From Chlamydomonas reinhardtii (lineage: Eukaryota > Chlorophyta > Chlorophyceae > Chlamydomonadales > Chlamydomonadaceae), in contig NC_057019.1 of the NCBI RefSeq assembly GCF_000002595.2, positions 6,439,407-6,503,406 on the forward strand: a stretch of 64,000 nucleotides of DNA, written 5' to 3'. Of this stretch, positions 25,353 to 36,957 are shown one piece after another (the first letter of the stretch is position 1; each line of letters opens with the position of its first letter). The notes under the pieces were generated by a model. That model had not been told where the DNA came from. It worked only from the letters and a program-made list of their open reading frames with translations, and did not search any database. The position numbers and the translations under genes were made by a program.

Positions 25353-28300
25353 ATGTCGGTGCTCTCTTACAAGCAGCAGCCTCTGCCTGTCAAGCTGGCC
25401 GTATGTTGCACAGACGGTTTACGCGAGATTGACTCATTGTGTTGTTCTTTGTCGCAGGGCCTTGGCGACGGTAAGAAGATGGCTGTTCACTAAGGCGCCA
25501 GCGCGGTTTTGCACGCTTTGCACCTTATGGGGTAAAGTGCACACGGAGTCACGGATCTTGACGCGTTCGGGCTTCCTATGAAACGCAGGTCTACACCACC
25601 GCCCCCGTCGATGTGGCGATGTGTGGAGCCGATCCTGAGCGGGGCGGGCTGGGCGCCCTACTGCACCACACCTTCGGTGAGGGGCGTGTACGGTGCCTGT
25701 CGTGTCTTTGGTGCAGATCGCGCGGGCTCTTCCGAGGCCAAGGGCCCACGGCGGGTGCGCTTAAGCGGGCGGGGCTCTGGCGGGTTAGGGCTTGCTGTAC
25801 TTGGAGCCACGCGGTCTCTGGCAGCGGGAGGGTTTGCAGCAGCATCCGATGGCCCTTGTGTGCTTGCACGCTCCCCTGTGTGACATCGCAATCTTAAGCG
25901 GGCGGATGGTGCGAACCCCGAAATCACCGATCTTCCGCGCCTTCCCTCCCCGTCCTCCCCCTCGCTCTGGGCTTGGCTGGCTGGGTTTTGGGTTTCTGGT
26001 TCCTGGTTTTGGGTTTCTTCCTCCTCTCACCTCCCTCGTCCTCTGACACCGCCCCCTCGACCTCCCCCTACAGGCGGCGAGGTGGACATTGACGCCGCCG
26101 CCTGGCGCGGCTACCCGTGCGACAGCGACCTTGGGGTCAATGTCCTGTTCGTCCTGCAACGCCCCGGAGCCACCGTAAGGCACATCGTGACCGGCGGCGG
26201 CCAGGTGCGCGTGCGTGTGTATGTGTATGGTTGGGGGCGGGCGAGGTAGGAGCGCAAAAGGCGGCGCGAGGAAGGTAGGTAAGCTTGTGCGTGTGAATGT
26301 GGGGAGGCCTGGGGGCAACGCTGAGCGCAGCAGGGTGGGGCGTTTGCCTGTCTGCCCGTAACTGCTTCACCCAAGGCCCCAGAGTGCTTCACCCAAAGCC
26401 CCAAACCTCTTCTGTGTCTGACACGACATGCACTGATGAGGGCCGGCGAGTGGTTCCTCCTGTGCACTGCTGGGAACGAGAGTGGGTCGCTGATTGGGGT
26501 GGGGTGGGAGAGCCCTCTTGTGTTGGGTTGCCTTCTTTGGGGGTTTTTTAGGGGCCCGGCTATGCCTGGCAGGTCCGTGGAATGTCATGGGTTCCGGCAC
26601 ATGCCTGGTGCGTTGGGTTTGCTGTGTAGCTGCGCCCTACAGGGCTGACCTGACTTGCTGTGCCGCGGTGTTACGTACCGACTACAACGCGCCACCTGTG
26701 TCTATCCCTCATGCTGACGCGGCCACTGCGGCCGCGATCATGCCTAGTCTCGGTGACGCCTTGAAGTGGGGAGCGGGAGGCCACCTCCGCTAGCCCACGG
26801 TGTTCCGCACACACTCGCCATGAGGTTTGGGGAAAGCGCAAGTACCTCGGAATAACGATGACGGTTTCCAGGGCTTTCGCCCATAGTGCGGCACTGACCG
26901 TCTCCGTAAGCGCGCTCGCCACAGTTCCCCATTCCGCTTCGCTCTTATTAGCGCTGTGCTGACACTCACCCTTTCTGCTCCCCATCGTCTTGGGCATTGG
27001 GCTGTGTGTCTCTTAGCCTGCTTCCTGCGCCTAGACACGCCGCAGTTGTTTCTTTCACATGCCCTTCCTTGCTGCCGCCCTATGCCTGTGCTTCCACTGC
27101 TGCCTGTAGGTGAGACTAGGAGTTCGGCGTGCTAGGTAACGTTGGTAGCGGGGACGGCAGGCTTATGGACGCATATGGATGCATTTTGGGGACAGGGCGC
27201 CTGGGCGACCGCCCAAACGGTTACAGGCTCAACTTGCGAGTAAGTATCATTACCGGGGCTGCGCGACTGTGTGGCCAAGCGGTACATGGTAGGTATTGTA
27301 GATAACGCGATATGGGCTGGGTTCTTTCCGTTATCATTGAGCAACACACAAACACATGTACACACATCACACGCCCAGGGTGAGCCGTTCTTGCCCGTCC
27401 TATTCGTGGTGCCCATCCTGTTCATCGCCACCGTGGTGCTGCGCGAGGTGCTGGGCGTGCGCATCATGTCACCCACGGCCAGGTGGGGTTGCGTGTGTGG
27501 AGCCTTGTGTGTTGCACAAGGAAAACGGAATGGATGCCCCATCGCTCGGCGTTATTCGCAGAAACGTACCCAGTACCGCTTGTATAATAGCTGCGTAGCC
27601 CCGTAGCCTTGTGTGTGTGTGCGCGCGCACGCGCGGAGGCTTGCGCTTGCGCGTGCGTGGATGCGTGTGTAGAGGCGTGCGTGTCCGACCTAAAAACCAT
27701 CGCCTGCCCTATGTTGACATGGCCGCTCACCGACATCCTCAAGTGCGTCCCACTGCGCACGCCCCCCCGCCCCCCCCCCAACAAACACACACACATACAC
27801 ACACAAACACGCACACATACACTGTCTTTGCGCAATGTTTCCTTGTGCTCATTAACACAAACACGCACGCACATACACTTTCACCCGCCCGTGCAGCCGC
27901 ACGCTTCTCAAGTTTGGCACCGCTGTGGGCTGCCGCTCCATGATCCTGGCCAAGTCGCTGCTGCTGGGCAAGGGCTCGCTTTACTACCAGCGCGAGAGCA
28001 ACGTGGTGCGTTCGGCAGGGTGTCGTGCAGTAGTGCAGCCGGGTGGTGCGGCGAGGTGGGGTAGCCGGGTGGGGAAGTGGCGTAGGGCAGTGGCGTGGGG
28101 CAATGGCATGGGGTAATGGCGTGGGGCAGTGGGCGCGGGGCCTCCCTACCGTGGCTTCCTTAGCCCCACCAGGCCTGCTTCTTGTTGATGAGGCTGTACC
28201 GCTGCTGGAGTAAAGTGTGCAGCTGATCCGCATGCTACTTTGCGCTGCAGTACGACGCACAGATACCTCACGCCCACGGCACTCTTTTCACATCCCTTGC

Positions 28301-29557
28301 GTAGGAGTTCCTCATCATTGCCTTATCCGCCTACATCATCGAGATCCCCTTCCTGCATGAGGTGGCCGTCAGTGGCGGCACCGCGCTGATCATCTGCGCG
28401 CAGGCGGCGCTGTTCCCGCACCACTTCCTGCCCAAGGTCAACCCCGCCAACGTTGCGCTGCAGGTGGGCGGTTGGAGCGTGGCGGGCGTGGGCGGCTTGA
28501 GCGGGGTGGGCAGGGGAGGGAGCGTGGAGGGAAGGGAATCCCCAAACCGTGAGCAGAAAAATCACCCCAGCGGTCGTGAAGGAGGTTGGCCTTGACCTTT
28601 GTCCGTGAGCCTAGTTCTCCTTGTCGGCGTAGGGCGTCGACCATCGAGTAGCACCCGGGCTCGCGGCGGGCGGTTCCCAACCCGTGATGCTGATGTGCAC
28701 AACACGCAACAATATTCACCTGTCACAACCCAGGGGGGTACCTGCGCCAGGTTGGGAGTGCCGCCGGCATGTAGGCAGACGTTGGTGGGAGGGGCGTAAC
28801 TAAACCGCGTACTGCACGTGGGCAGGAGGCTAGGTCATTTCAGAACCCAAGAAACACCGAGGAACCCAAACCTGAGCCAGCCCAAACCCAAGGACAAGAC
28901 CGATACCCAGAGCCCCAGAAAATTCAACCCAGAGAGTGCGAAGGACGATTGGCCTTAACGTTTGCCTTGGGCGCCCTTGAGCTTTGTTCTTCTGGTTAGC
29001 ATAGGCCGTACGTGTCGACTAGGGAATGACTTTTGAGCCCGAGCGGTCTTCAGCAGGCGAGGCGGCGGAGGTGGGGGGAGCGGCTGTTTGTACCATGCCC
29101 GGTCAGAGGAAGAACGAGGGAGGGAGACGCCCAACCCTGCCCGCGGTGCAGTAGGGGTGGCTTGTGTGTGCGAGTGCGCCACTTTAACCATGAGATTCAC
29201 GACAGCCTGCACCAACGCCTCCTGAACCTCTTTCCCGCCGTCTCCCCCTTCCCCATTTCCTTTCTTCTGAGCGCACAGGCCGTCGCCGCCACCGTGTTCG
29301 CGCTGGTGAACGCCTCCTACCGGCAGCGCCGCCGCTTGGCCGAGCGCAACGACCTGGCGGCGCACAGCGCAGCCGCAGGGGGGGCGGGGCCCGGCTCAGG
29401 CAGCTCGACTGATTCTGGGGGTGAGTCGTTGAAGTCGCCCTGCAGACCGTCAGGCAGTGCCCGGAAACTGCTGTGTGATAGTGTCGAACGTTTGGTTATG
29501 TCCAGGGGGCCAAGTGTTTGCCAGGTTGTTGACAATGCTTGCAGCGCGTGCGCTTGA
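25353..29557 (+). CDS. Small multi-spanning membrane protein, family not recognised
   Basis: Exons 25353-25400, 25589-25676, 26074-26204, 27379-27482, 27897-28005, 28305-28463 and 29279-29557 give 305 residues. The start MSVLSYKQQPLPVKLA was chosen because it joins VYTTAPVDVAM in phase 0. A soluble N-terminus of about 90 residues (FGGEVDIDAAAWRGYPCD) is followed by hydrophobic segments near 93-112 (PVLFVVPILFIATVVL), 161-180 (EFLIIALSAYIIEIPFLHEV), 184-200 and 214-226. A basic cytosolic-type tail follows (RQRRRLAERNDL). The layout resembles the membrane half of some algal signalling proteins, but no catalytic domain follows. A strong donor (GTGAGTCG) at 29421 means the last exon may instead splice onward and the C-terminus is uncertain. 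Intron 3 is 1.2 kb and may hide an exon. Confidence 0.55.
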
Positions 29558-31187
29558 TGCACTGCAGGATGCATGTGTGGGCTTACTGTGCACCTGTTAT
29601 CACTGGCAAATGGCAAAATGCAGATGTGTCAGGCGCACTCAAAGATATTCTTCTTGCTCTGCAAGACGTGGTGAAGCGTACCGATCTGCAAGACATGGCG
29701 AAGCTTACCGTATTCTTGTCGGACATGGTGCTCGCGGGCCTGAAGCGCCAATTCAGGCCACCAAGTTCAGGGAACGAGTCGCGCGGCGCCAACCAGGGCT
29801 TCCGCCGCCGCCTTATGGTGTCCTACGGCATGACCCCAAACGTAATCCGGCGTGTGGCAAGGAACCACGGACGACACCGACCTCAATGTCCCCAATCCCG
29901 CTGCAGTCTGACTGGGTCATGGTTGCCAAATCCTGCTGCATGCTTACCTGCAATGCTCCCTTTTCGTTCGACCACGTGCAGTCAATGCGGTGCATGGTGC
30001 TGGACAAGGAGCTTCCAGACTGCTTCCTAGTCGCCGCCCACCTCTTCGCCGTGCGATTGCAGGTGAGTATGGGCCCTGGGTGCAGGTAGAGCGCGTCGCC
30101 CCGTGTTCAGCCTTGATAGCCGCGTGCTGATCAATCGAAATCTCCCGCTTGGTGTGCCTGTTCCTGTCGCGCGTTGCCGTTTATCAAGAATCCGTGACTC
30201 AGCAGTGGGACATGGGCGCGCATTATGCCGCTTGCGTGCAGTGGGTGGGCTTTCTAGACGAGAGGGCTGTGGCACTTGGTTGCAGCAATATCACCTGACC
30301 GGGGGAAGGGGGCCTTGCCCGGGCCTTGCTTGAACGTGTGTGTGCAGCCGTACGCACGCATCATCATGGGCAGCGACTTCGACATCAACGGCTCGAAGAA
30401 CGGCGTCATTTTGTGCAGCGCCATCGAGTACGCGTACGAGCACCAGCGCATCTGCTTCTCGAAGGGTATGGGCGATGGCGAGTTCATTCTGCACGTGCTG
30501 GACAAGTGGCTCCTGGATAAGAGGCTGTCGTCCGTGGGGCAGCACAAGTGAGTTTGCGTCCGTGCCACGCACGATCCGCCGCAACGTGTAGCCGTCGGCA
30601 CGAACGCAGCTACCTAGTGTAATGCAGTGCGACGTGGTTGTGTACGGTAATTGAGAACGGTCTTGGGACGCCTCCCGTGAACATACAGGAACGATACAGC
30701 CTTTGCGGAGGCGCTGGGTGACCTCACCTTCAGGCACATTGACAACAAGCACGTCAAGTTCAAGAGCGCCACCGGCAAGGGGCCCTACAAGCGCGCTCTG
30801 GCCCTGCACGTAAGTAGTGCCAACTGCACGTGTTCTTTATTTGTGTCGGCCAGCCCCCCGTCTTGCTTCAAGTACACCTGAACTGAAACCCCCTGGCTCC
30901 ATGCAACGTAACGGTACCCCGCACTCATGGTACGGACTGCGCAGGCCAATTTCGCACTGGAGCACTGCGCGACGACTTACCCGGAAGGCTTCGACCCGAC
31001 ACAGTACACCTTCAACGACAATTCGCAGCACGAGGGCAAGGAGGAGCTCGTCAAGATGTGGCTGAGCCGGCTCGACACCGGAAGCGTCGCGGAGGTGGGG
31101 GCCGAGTCGTCCGTGTCCCCGGAAGAGTCGGTGGACGTGGAGGAGGAGGTGGAGGAGGAGGTGCACGTGTGGCGAGGTGGCCCTTAG
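29557..31187 (+). CDS. HNH-endonuclease-like protein
   Basis: Exons 29557-29841, 29907-30062, 30348-30547, 30689-30809 and 30945-31187 give 334 residues. The N-terminal part is helical, with a basic block (GNESRGANQGFRRRLMVSYG). The centre resembles the HNH_2 type: RCMVLDKELPD, then FLVAAHLF, then DFDINGSKNGVILCSAIEYA and HQRICF. This follows the order Cys..., AAH, N-G-x-L-L, His seen in that family. The C-terminus is acidic (SVDVEEEVEEEV). Such proteins cut or bind DNA; whether this one is active is unclear because the second histidine is not obvious. The first intron (29842-29906, 65 bp) and the start of exon 2 overlap AATCCYGCTG repeat-like sequence, so that junction is the weakest. The ATG overlaps the preceding stop as TGATG. 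Confidence 0.6.
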
Positions 31188-31322
31188 GCCGAGGCGCGCA
31201 GGGTCTCAAGAAGCGGTGGCCCAGCAGGGCACCTGGGGCAAGTCACTTTGACTGCATGTATTGCTGTTTAGAGGCGGGCCGGATGGACATATGCGGTTCT
31301 CCGTTGTGTGCCGGATGAGACA

Positions 31323-31635
31323 CGGCACCAGCGCCTACGGCGAGGTTATTGACTCTTGACACACGTTGATCGTACACGTCACTGCACGACCAAGGACCGG
31401 GCGGTAGCGTGCCAGGCTATAATGCCTTGGCGCTCGTAAGGAAATCAACTGGCAGATACGGTAAATGTGCTAGGAGAGCTAGTGTGGGTAACGCGCTTAA
31501 GCTCTCTTATCACATTTACGGTATCTGTCAGTTGATTTCCTGGCACGCTACCGCCCGGTCCTTGGTCGTGCAGTGACTTGTACGAGTAACGTGTGTTAGA
31601 ATCAATAACCCCGCCAGAGGCGCTGGTGCCGTTGT
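31323..31635. repeat. Long near-perfect inverted repeat (hairpin)
   Basis: Arms of about 120-145 bp pair across a loop of about 40 bp near 31470-31510. Left GGCACCAGCGCC... mirrors right ...GGCGCTGGTGCC, and the arms meet at CGGTAAATGTG / CACATTTACGG. The left arm carries a 25-bp extra piece (near 31417-31441); otherwise mismatches are few. It is non-coding. Candidates are a foldback/MITE element or a small-RNA precursor, since volvocine algae make miRNAs and siRNAs from long hairpins. Confidence 0.85.
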
Positions 31636-32365
31636 TGGCCATATTCTGATGAGGTCTGGGAATATGGCAGGAGATTGCTATATGCAGCCAGGAACGAGCA
31701 AGGAGTGATCGATGGGAACGCAGTAATGGTGCGCATCAAATCGCAAGTTAGAGCAGACTTCTGGTCTAGGTTACAATCGTATGTGTGTCTTGGTGCCAAA
31801 CCGAGGGGGTGGGACCTTGGGTGGGACCGAGTCTCGCCAGGCCACCCTTGGATTGAGCGAAGAGCAGATGGAAGTATGAAGCTGAACAGACCACGAAGTG
31901 TCATAATGGAAGAGGAGGTGGAGTGATGGCACCTAGTAACATGTTCGGTATGGCGGGAGGAGCGTCCTATGGGAGCAAGCCTACTAGAGCTAGAGTAGGC
32001 CGACGGCGTTGCAGGCGGCACGCCCCTGGGGTCCAGAGCAGGGTGTTCGTTCCCCACGTCACTGGCTCGTGAACTGCGTCAGCAGGTCCCTCTTGTAACC
32101 AATGCAATCTGGGAATCAGCTGCACCCTGCGGGACTTCACCAACCTGCCTTGACACTGTCCCATCGCACATGCATGTACGCTCCTGACATGGCAGACGTA
32201 GGTAGAGGGAACAGCTTGCAAGGGAGGTGAGGATGAGGTTGGGCGCGTGGGGTTGGAGACGGCAAGGCGTGTTTCGTGCAGTTGCGGTAAACTGGTAATA
32301 TCACAGCAGACACCGGGGCTGCTGTGATGATGTACACCTGTCGATGTGCGTGTAACAAAACATGC
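31636..32365. other. Intergenic, nothing recognised
   Basis: No splice-bounded coding exon, RNA gene or repeat was recognised here on either strand. A TGTAA at 32351 on the plus strand is too far from the HNH stop to assign. Confidence 0.4.
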
Positions 32366-32812
32366 GCACTGTACTGTCCGTTACGCTGGACAAACATGTC
32401 ACCGTGTGTGGCCATGCCTTGGCGACTGCGCATCCTCCTCTCCTGCGGTTTACAACCCGCTCCTGACGACCTGACGCTGCCCTCACAATCAAAATCCCGC
32501 TACTACACGGCCACACCAGACCCACCGACTGTGTCCCGCTCCCAAAGGTGCCACCCCGGCCTTCAGGGGTGCCCCCTGGCGCCGAATCCTGCTGTCTGGC
32601 GGCGCCGAATCCCGCTGTCGCCCAGGGGAGAGGGGTATGCAACTCCCGCCCTGAGCCATATTGCCCGTCCGAATCCCGCTTCCGCGGGTGACCCCACCCC
32701 AGCTATCCCGCTGTGCCCGCCAGGAACCTCCCATTGTACTGCAGGCAGCGGGGATTCATCGGGCGAAATCCTGTGCCCGGGGTCGTCGCGAAATCCAGCG
32801 CGCCTGCATCTT
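32366..32812. repeat. Dispersed repeat, copy 2, block Y
   Basis: Matches 24689-25097, including the AAACATGTCACCGTG start, the AATCCYGCTG motifs and the GAAATCCTGTGCCCGGGG end. It carries an extra piece near 32622-32660 relative to copy 1. Confidence 0.8.
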
Positions 32813-33137
32813 CTGGATCCGAGTCAGAGCAGGTCAAGGTGGGCCGCCAACTGGGGCGAGCGGAGCGATTGGTTGCTGGGGCGAGTGCACCTGCACCAAA
32901 ATGCAGGGAACGAACGGAAACTGCGATCAGGAGGAAGCGAGAGCAGGTATAGTAGAAGGTGTACATGCAGTGACGATTTCCAGGTTCGAAAGAAGCGGTT
33001 ACAATTCAGCAGTTTTTCAACTGTGACCAACATTCCCGGCCTCAACGTATTATGGAAGGGCTGGTGGAAAGCGGTAGAGAAGGTGGTGAAAGGGAAGGCA
33101 GTGTTGCGCTTGGAGAGGGACCAGAACCAGAACCAGG

Positions 33138-33260
33138 AGGAGGAGGAGGAGGAGGAGGAGGAGGAGGAGGAGGAGGAGGAGGAGGAGGAGGAGGAGGAGG
33201 AGGAGGAGGAGGAGGAGGAGGAGGAGGAGGAGGAGGAGGGGGAGGAGGAGGAGGAGGAGT
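33138..33260. repeat. (GAG)n/(GGA)n trinucleotide microsatellite
   Basis: About 120 bp of almost pure GAG repeat. It can be read as poly-Glu or poly-Gly depending on frame, but no gene context supports translation. Confidence 0.95.
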
Positions 33261-33512
33261 GAGTGTTGGATGTAGGTGGAGGAAGGGAGGTTAGGCACGG
33301 GGGTTAGGGGAGAGGCATCGGCATGGGGCCGCACGAGGGCCAGGGGGGTCCAGGGACAAGGGGAGGGGGAGGGGGCCCTGCCGGGGGAGTGGAGTATTAG
33401 GCCTGTGCTGCTGGTGGCACGTGTGTTGATGTGTGAAGTGCCCGTGTGCTGCGTGCCATGTGCTCTGGTCTGGGGATACCTGGAGTTCTGGTTAACGGCC
33501 CTTCACCCCCAC

Positions 33513-33690
33513 ACGTGGCCTTTGCATTTCTTGTAGCCGTGTCTAGTCCATACTGATTAGTGCATTAGGCTTTCCGATGCGGAAGGCGATGGCGGGGGCA
33601 TGGGTTCCCTCTTGGGTTCCCTGCATGCATCATGCTTTGCGGAATGGCCCGACGCGCCGTGAGCATACGCCTGAGCATGCTGTCCTTTAT
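33513..33690. repeat. Dispersed repeat, copy 2, block X
   Basis: Matches 24528-24680 (TGTAGCCGTG...AGTCCATACT, GAGCATGC). At the first locus this block precedes Y; here it follows Y by about 700 bp in the same orientation, so the order is swapped. Confidence 0.7.
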
Positions 33691-36015
33691 ACTAATCAGC
33701 ACTTGCAGTTTACCTGTCCTCAGCCTTAATAACTTTCCCGGCGTTTGTTTGAGGGAAGATGCGGGAAGATGCACCTGGTTGAGGCACCTGGTTGAGGCGT
33801 CAGGATGGGGGGGCCTGAGGAGACCTGTTAAGGAGACCACGAGAAAGACAAATAAGATGGCGCTCCATGTGTCGGGGACTGCTGCTGGCGTGCACCCGTG
33901 TGGACGTGCGTGCCCAGCCAGCCTTCAAACTCTTTCCAGGCCATAGCATCTTAAACATACATGTAATACCTGAAGTGGGATTGCACTATTGGGGCCAGGC
34001 ACGACAGGCGCGGATAGAGCCCGGTAGCCCAGGTGCAGGCTCAAGGGTGCGATGGGACAGAGTAAGCAGGCTCAAGGGAGAGGGTGGGGGGTGGGGGGGG
34101 GGCTTATTAGGAAACGAGGGGTGTCAGCTTTGCACAGCTGGAAAATGGGCTGAGCCCCCGTACGCTTGGGAGCTAATAGTAATAGGCGTGTCACCCCGTC
34201 AGAGCCTCCATGCCGCTACGACGCGCAGGCGCATCGGCTCGGGACGCTCGGGTTGGGGCCGTGCGGGATTTCCCGCCCCACGCATGCGTGCCTTGTCACG
34301 TTCCCAAACACCCCAAGCATTGCTTTCGCCTCCTGCCATACTCAACAGTCAACACCTCCCCGGCGCCCCCTGCCACCGCTGCTACGTAGCCCCTGCATAC
34401 ACAGGGGAAGCGCGGGCGCGTAGGGGCACGCCGTGTGCGTGGCGGGCAAGGGGAACTGGGAAGGGAAGAGGAGTAGGCGGAGGACCCCCTGCTGCCAGAA
34501 TGCCGTGACGCCCCAGGGGTTCCTCTGTATATATACATCCCGCGCCGCCCCCCTGTGCCCCACGCACACCGTCACACCGCCCTGCGGCCATGCCCCCGTC
34601 CCCCCCTGCGCCACGTGTCACCAAACACACGCACGGGCGTGCCAACTGCTGCCGTACGCACGCAGTTGGTGCGTTACGTGAATCCAGATTGTCTGGACGA
34701 GCTGGCGGGCGCCGTACTGGCAGTTGACCGGGCGCTGCCGGGTTGCGTTGTCATACCATCCACGGTGTGTATACCGCGAGCCGCCATGGACGGGCAAATG
34801 GATGAGGACCAGCAGGAGGCGGGCAGGAGGCGGGGCAGGGTCACGAACACGAGGCGGGGCAGGGGCTGCAGGGTATTACAGGCAAGGGAACCTGGACGTT
34901 GCAGCCGGTGACGGAGCGGGGAGGGGCGGGGGAGGGGTAACAGGGCGGCGGCGGCGGTAATGTGCGTGGTGGCGGCGGTCACGAGCGATGGGGCGGCGGC
35001 GGCGGTGATGGCAGGTCGCTAGATAGCTCGTGCTTGGTGGGGCTGCTGTTAAGTGTGGGCAGCAGCACGCAGGTGACGTATTGATGCGATGTCCATGAGT
35101 GGCGTTAGGCTTTGCCGCTGCAGGGGGTCAAGTGGCGAGCTGTGGGCGTGTACGTGGCTTAAGAGAGAGTAGTGAGAGACGAGTCAGTGTGGGTGGCTAT
35201 GTGATGCGACACTACGGCGCCTGCTGAGAAGGCAGGGGTGGCCGGGTGAATACCGTGTGTGTTGGGTACGTAGCCCCCTGACCAGCCTCTACCGGAAAAA
35301 CCAGTTTTCTGCACATCACAGGGGTTAGATAGAGTGCCCTCCAAGGCTTTCTGATCAAATATTCATTACATGCGGGGTGATCGCGGCAAGGTACGTTACT
35401 CCGCGCGCGCTGCCGCATGCCAGCAGGTCATCAGGTAGGCCAGTCAACACATACATCCCTACCGCACGCGCGTCCACCTTAGTACTTGATAACCTTGCTT
35501 TCTTCCAAGAAGTCATTAGAGCCCATCTAGCCCGCGCGTGCTGCTGCCGTGCATGGTATGAATGTCCGTTACTTCCCACGCACGTCAACAGACAAGCATG
35601 CGTGGCGCACCGCCGCACAGATACACAGTACATGGTTCACGCTCACTGCTACTGCTAAGCTAGCCCCAGATGACTTCGATCGATTGTATCAATTCTACTG
35701 CGCATGAATACTGCAGGCAAGGTAGGCCCGTGCACCACCTACTGCGTGCATACATGAGCCCTGAGGGCAGGATGGCTTATTGATCAATTTTCCTACAGCC
35801 CAGCAGTACAGCCAGGCAAGTCGGTGGGCCTTCATTCGAACTGCTACCAGTGTTGGGTAGGCCAGTTGCAGACGGGTGGATGAGCGCGCAGCAGGTAGAC
35901 ATCCGTGCTTACGTGTCACTGCACGCATGTACATATGCAAGAATAAGGGCGGTCGAGGCGGGGAGGGGGGTCATGTGCCCAGCAAAACAGGGAAGGGCCG
36001 AAGTACACACGCACC
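33691..36015. other. Gene-poor intergenic stretch
   Basis: No full gene found over 2.3 kb. The only coding-like piece is a short exon-shaped segment at 34666-34764. GC is uneven and several short G- or C-runs occur. From about 35,000 to 36,000 nothing is recognised. Confidence 0.4.
34666..34764 (+). pseudogene. Isolated exon-like fragment
   Basis: A 99-nt phase-0 segment is bounded by CACGCAG on the left and GTGTGT on the right. It encodes LVRYVNPDCLDELAGAVLAV followed by DRALPGCVVIPST, a plausible helical sequence unlike the surrounding DNA. No partner exons were found on either side, so it may be a relic or a transduplicated exon. Confidence 0.25.
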
Positions 36016-36665
36016 TTACACAACTGCAGCATAGACGTAGAGTGTCTGTGCCTGGAAGGCGATGCAGGTCCTGACGTGGAACGACGGGTAATCCACCACA
36101 ATGCAGCGGTTGGTGCCCACCAGGGTAAAGCTCGTGTATTGCCCCACGGTCCTGTGTGTGAAGAAAGCACAAGTATCCAAGGTCGTTAGCCAGAGGCACC
36201 CCATTATTGCTGCAGTTCAGGAAGTATCATGAAGTATGAAGGATGTACCACACGTGTGTGCAACCTCCCAGCATGTTCCAATTTCACCATACATCCCGCC
36301 CACCATCCAAGCCCGCAAGCAACCTCGGCTTGCCTCCGCCCTCCGGCCCTAGGAGTCCCCGCTAGCCAGCCACCACGCAAAGCAGTTTAGAGATAGAGGT
36401 TAGTTTTCGCTGCTCACCTGCTGGTCAGAATCCAGGTCCTCATCGAAGCAACGTCACTGGAAAGGGCCGGCTTGGCGGTGTCGTCGCTGAAGGAGCCAAT
36501 GTAGTTTAGAGACATGGCCGGGTTCGCTGCCAGCTTGATCGCATACTGGTTTAGGGTGTTCGTGTCTGCAAGTGGCATATGTGCGGCAGTAGTCACAAGC
36601 GAGGGCGCGCGCGGGCGGCGGGTTGGATCACGGCCGCGTACGAAGCGTGCGGTTGGGTGATGACG

Positions 36666-36712
<47 letters not shown>

Positions 36713-36869
36713 GTGTGTGCGTGCGTGTGCGTGTGTGTGTGTGTGTGCGTGCGTGCGTGCGTGTGTGCGTGTGTGTGTGTGCGTGTGCGTGCTGTGTGTG
36801 TTTTGTGCGCTATCCTTACAGTAAAAGGACTAGCTAGTTGGCTGCAGAACCTATTACGCATCCAGGCAC

Positions 36870-36957
<88 letters not shown>

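Noticed and set aside
25449-25473. A 13-nt micro-exon (GGCCTTGGCGACG) between exons 1 and 2 of the small membrane protein
   Set aside because: Although bounded by CGCAG and GTAAGA, including it breaks the frame with the next exon, whereas skipping it keeps phase 0.
33050-33334. Poly-Glu, poly-Gly and poly-Leu frames at 33.1-33.3 kb as a coding gene
   Set aside because: They all arise from one GAG trinucleotide repeat with no supporting exon context.
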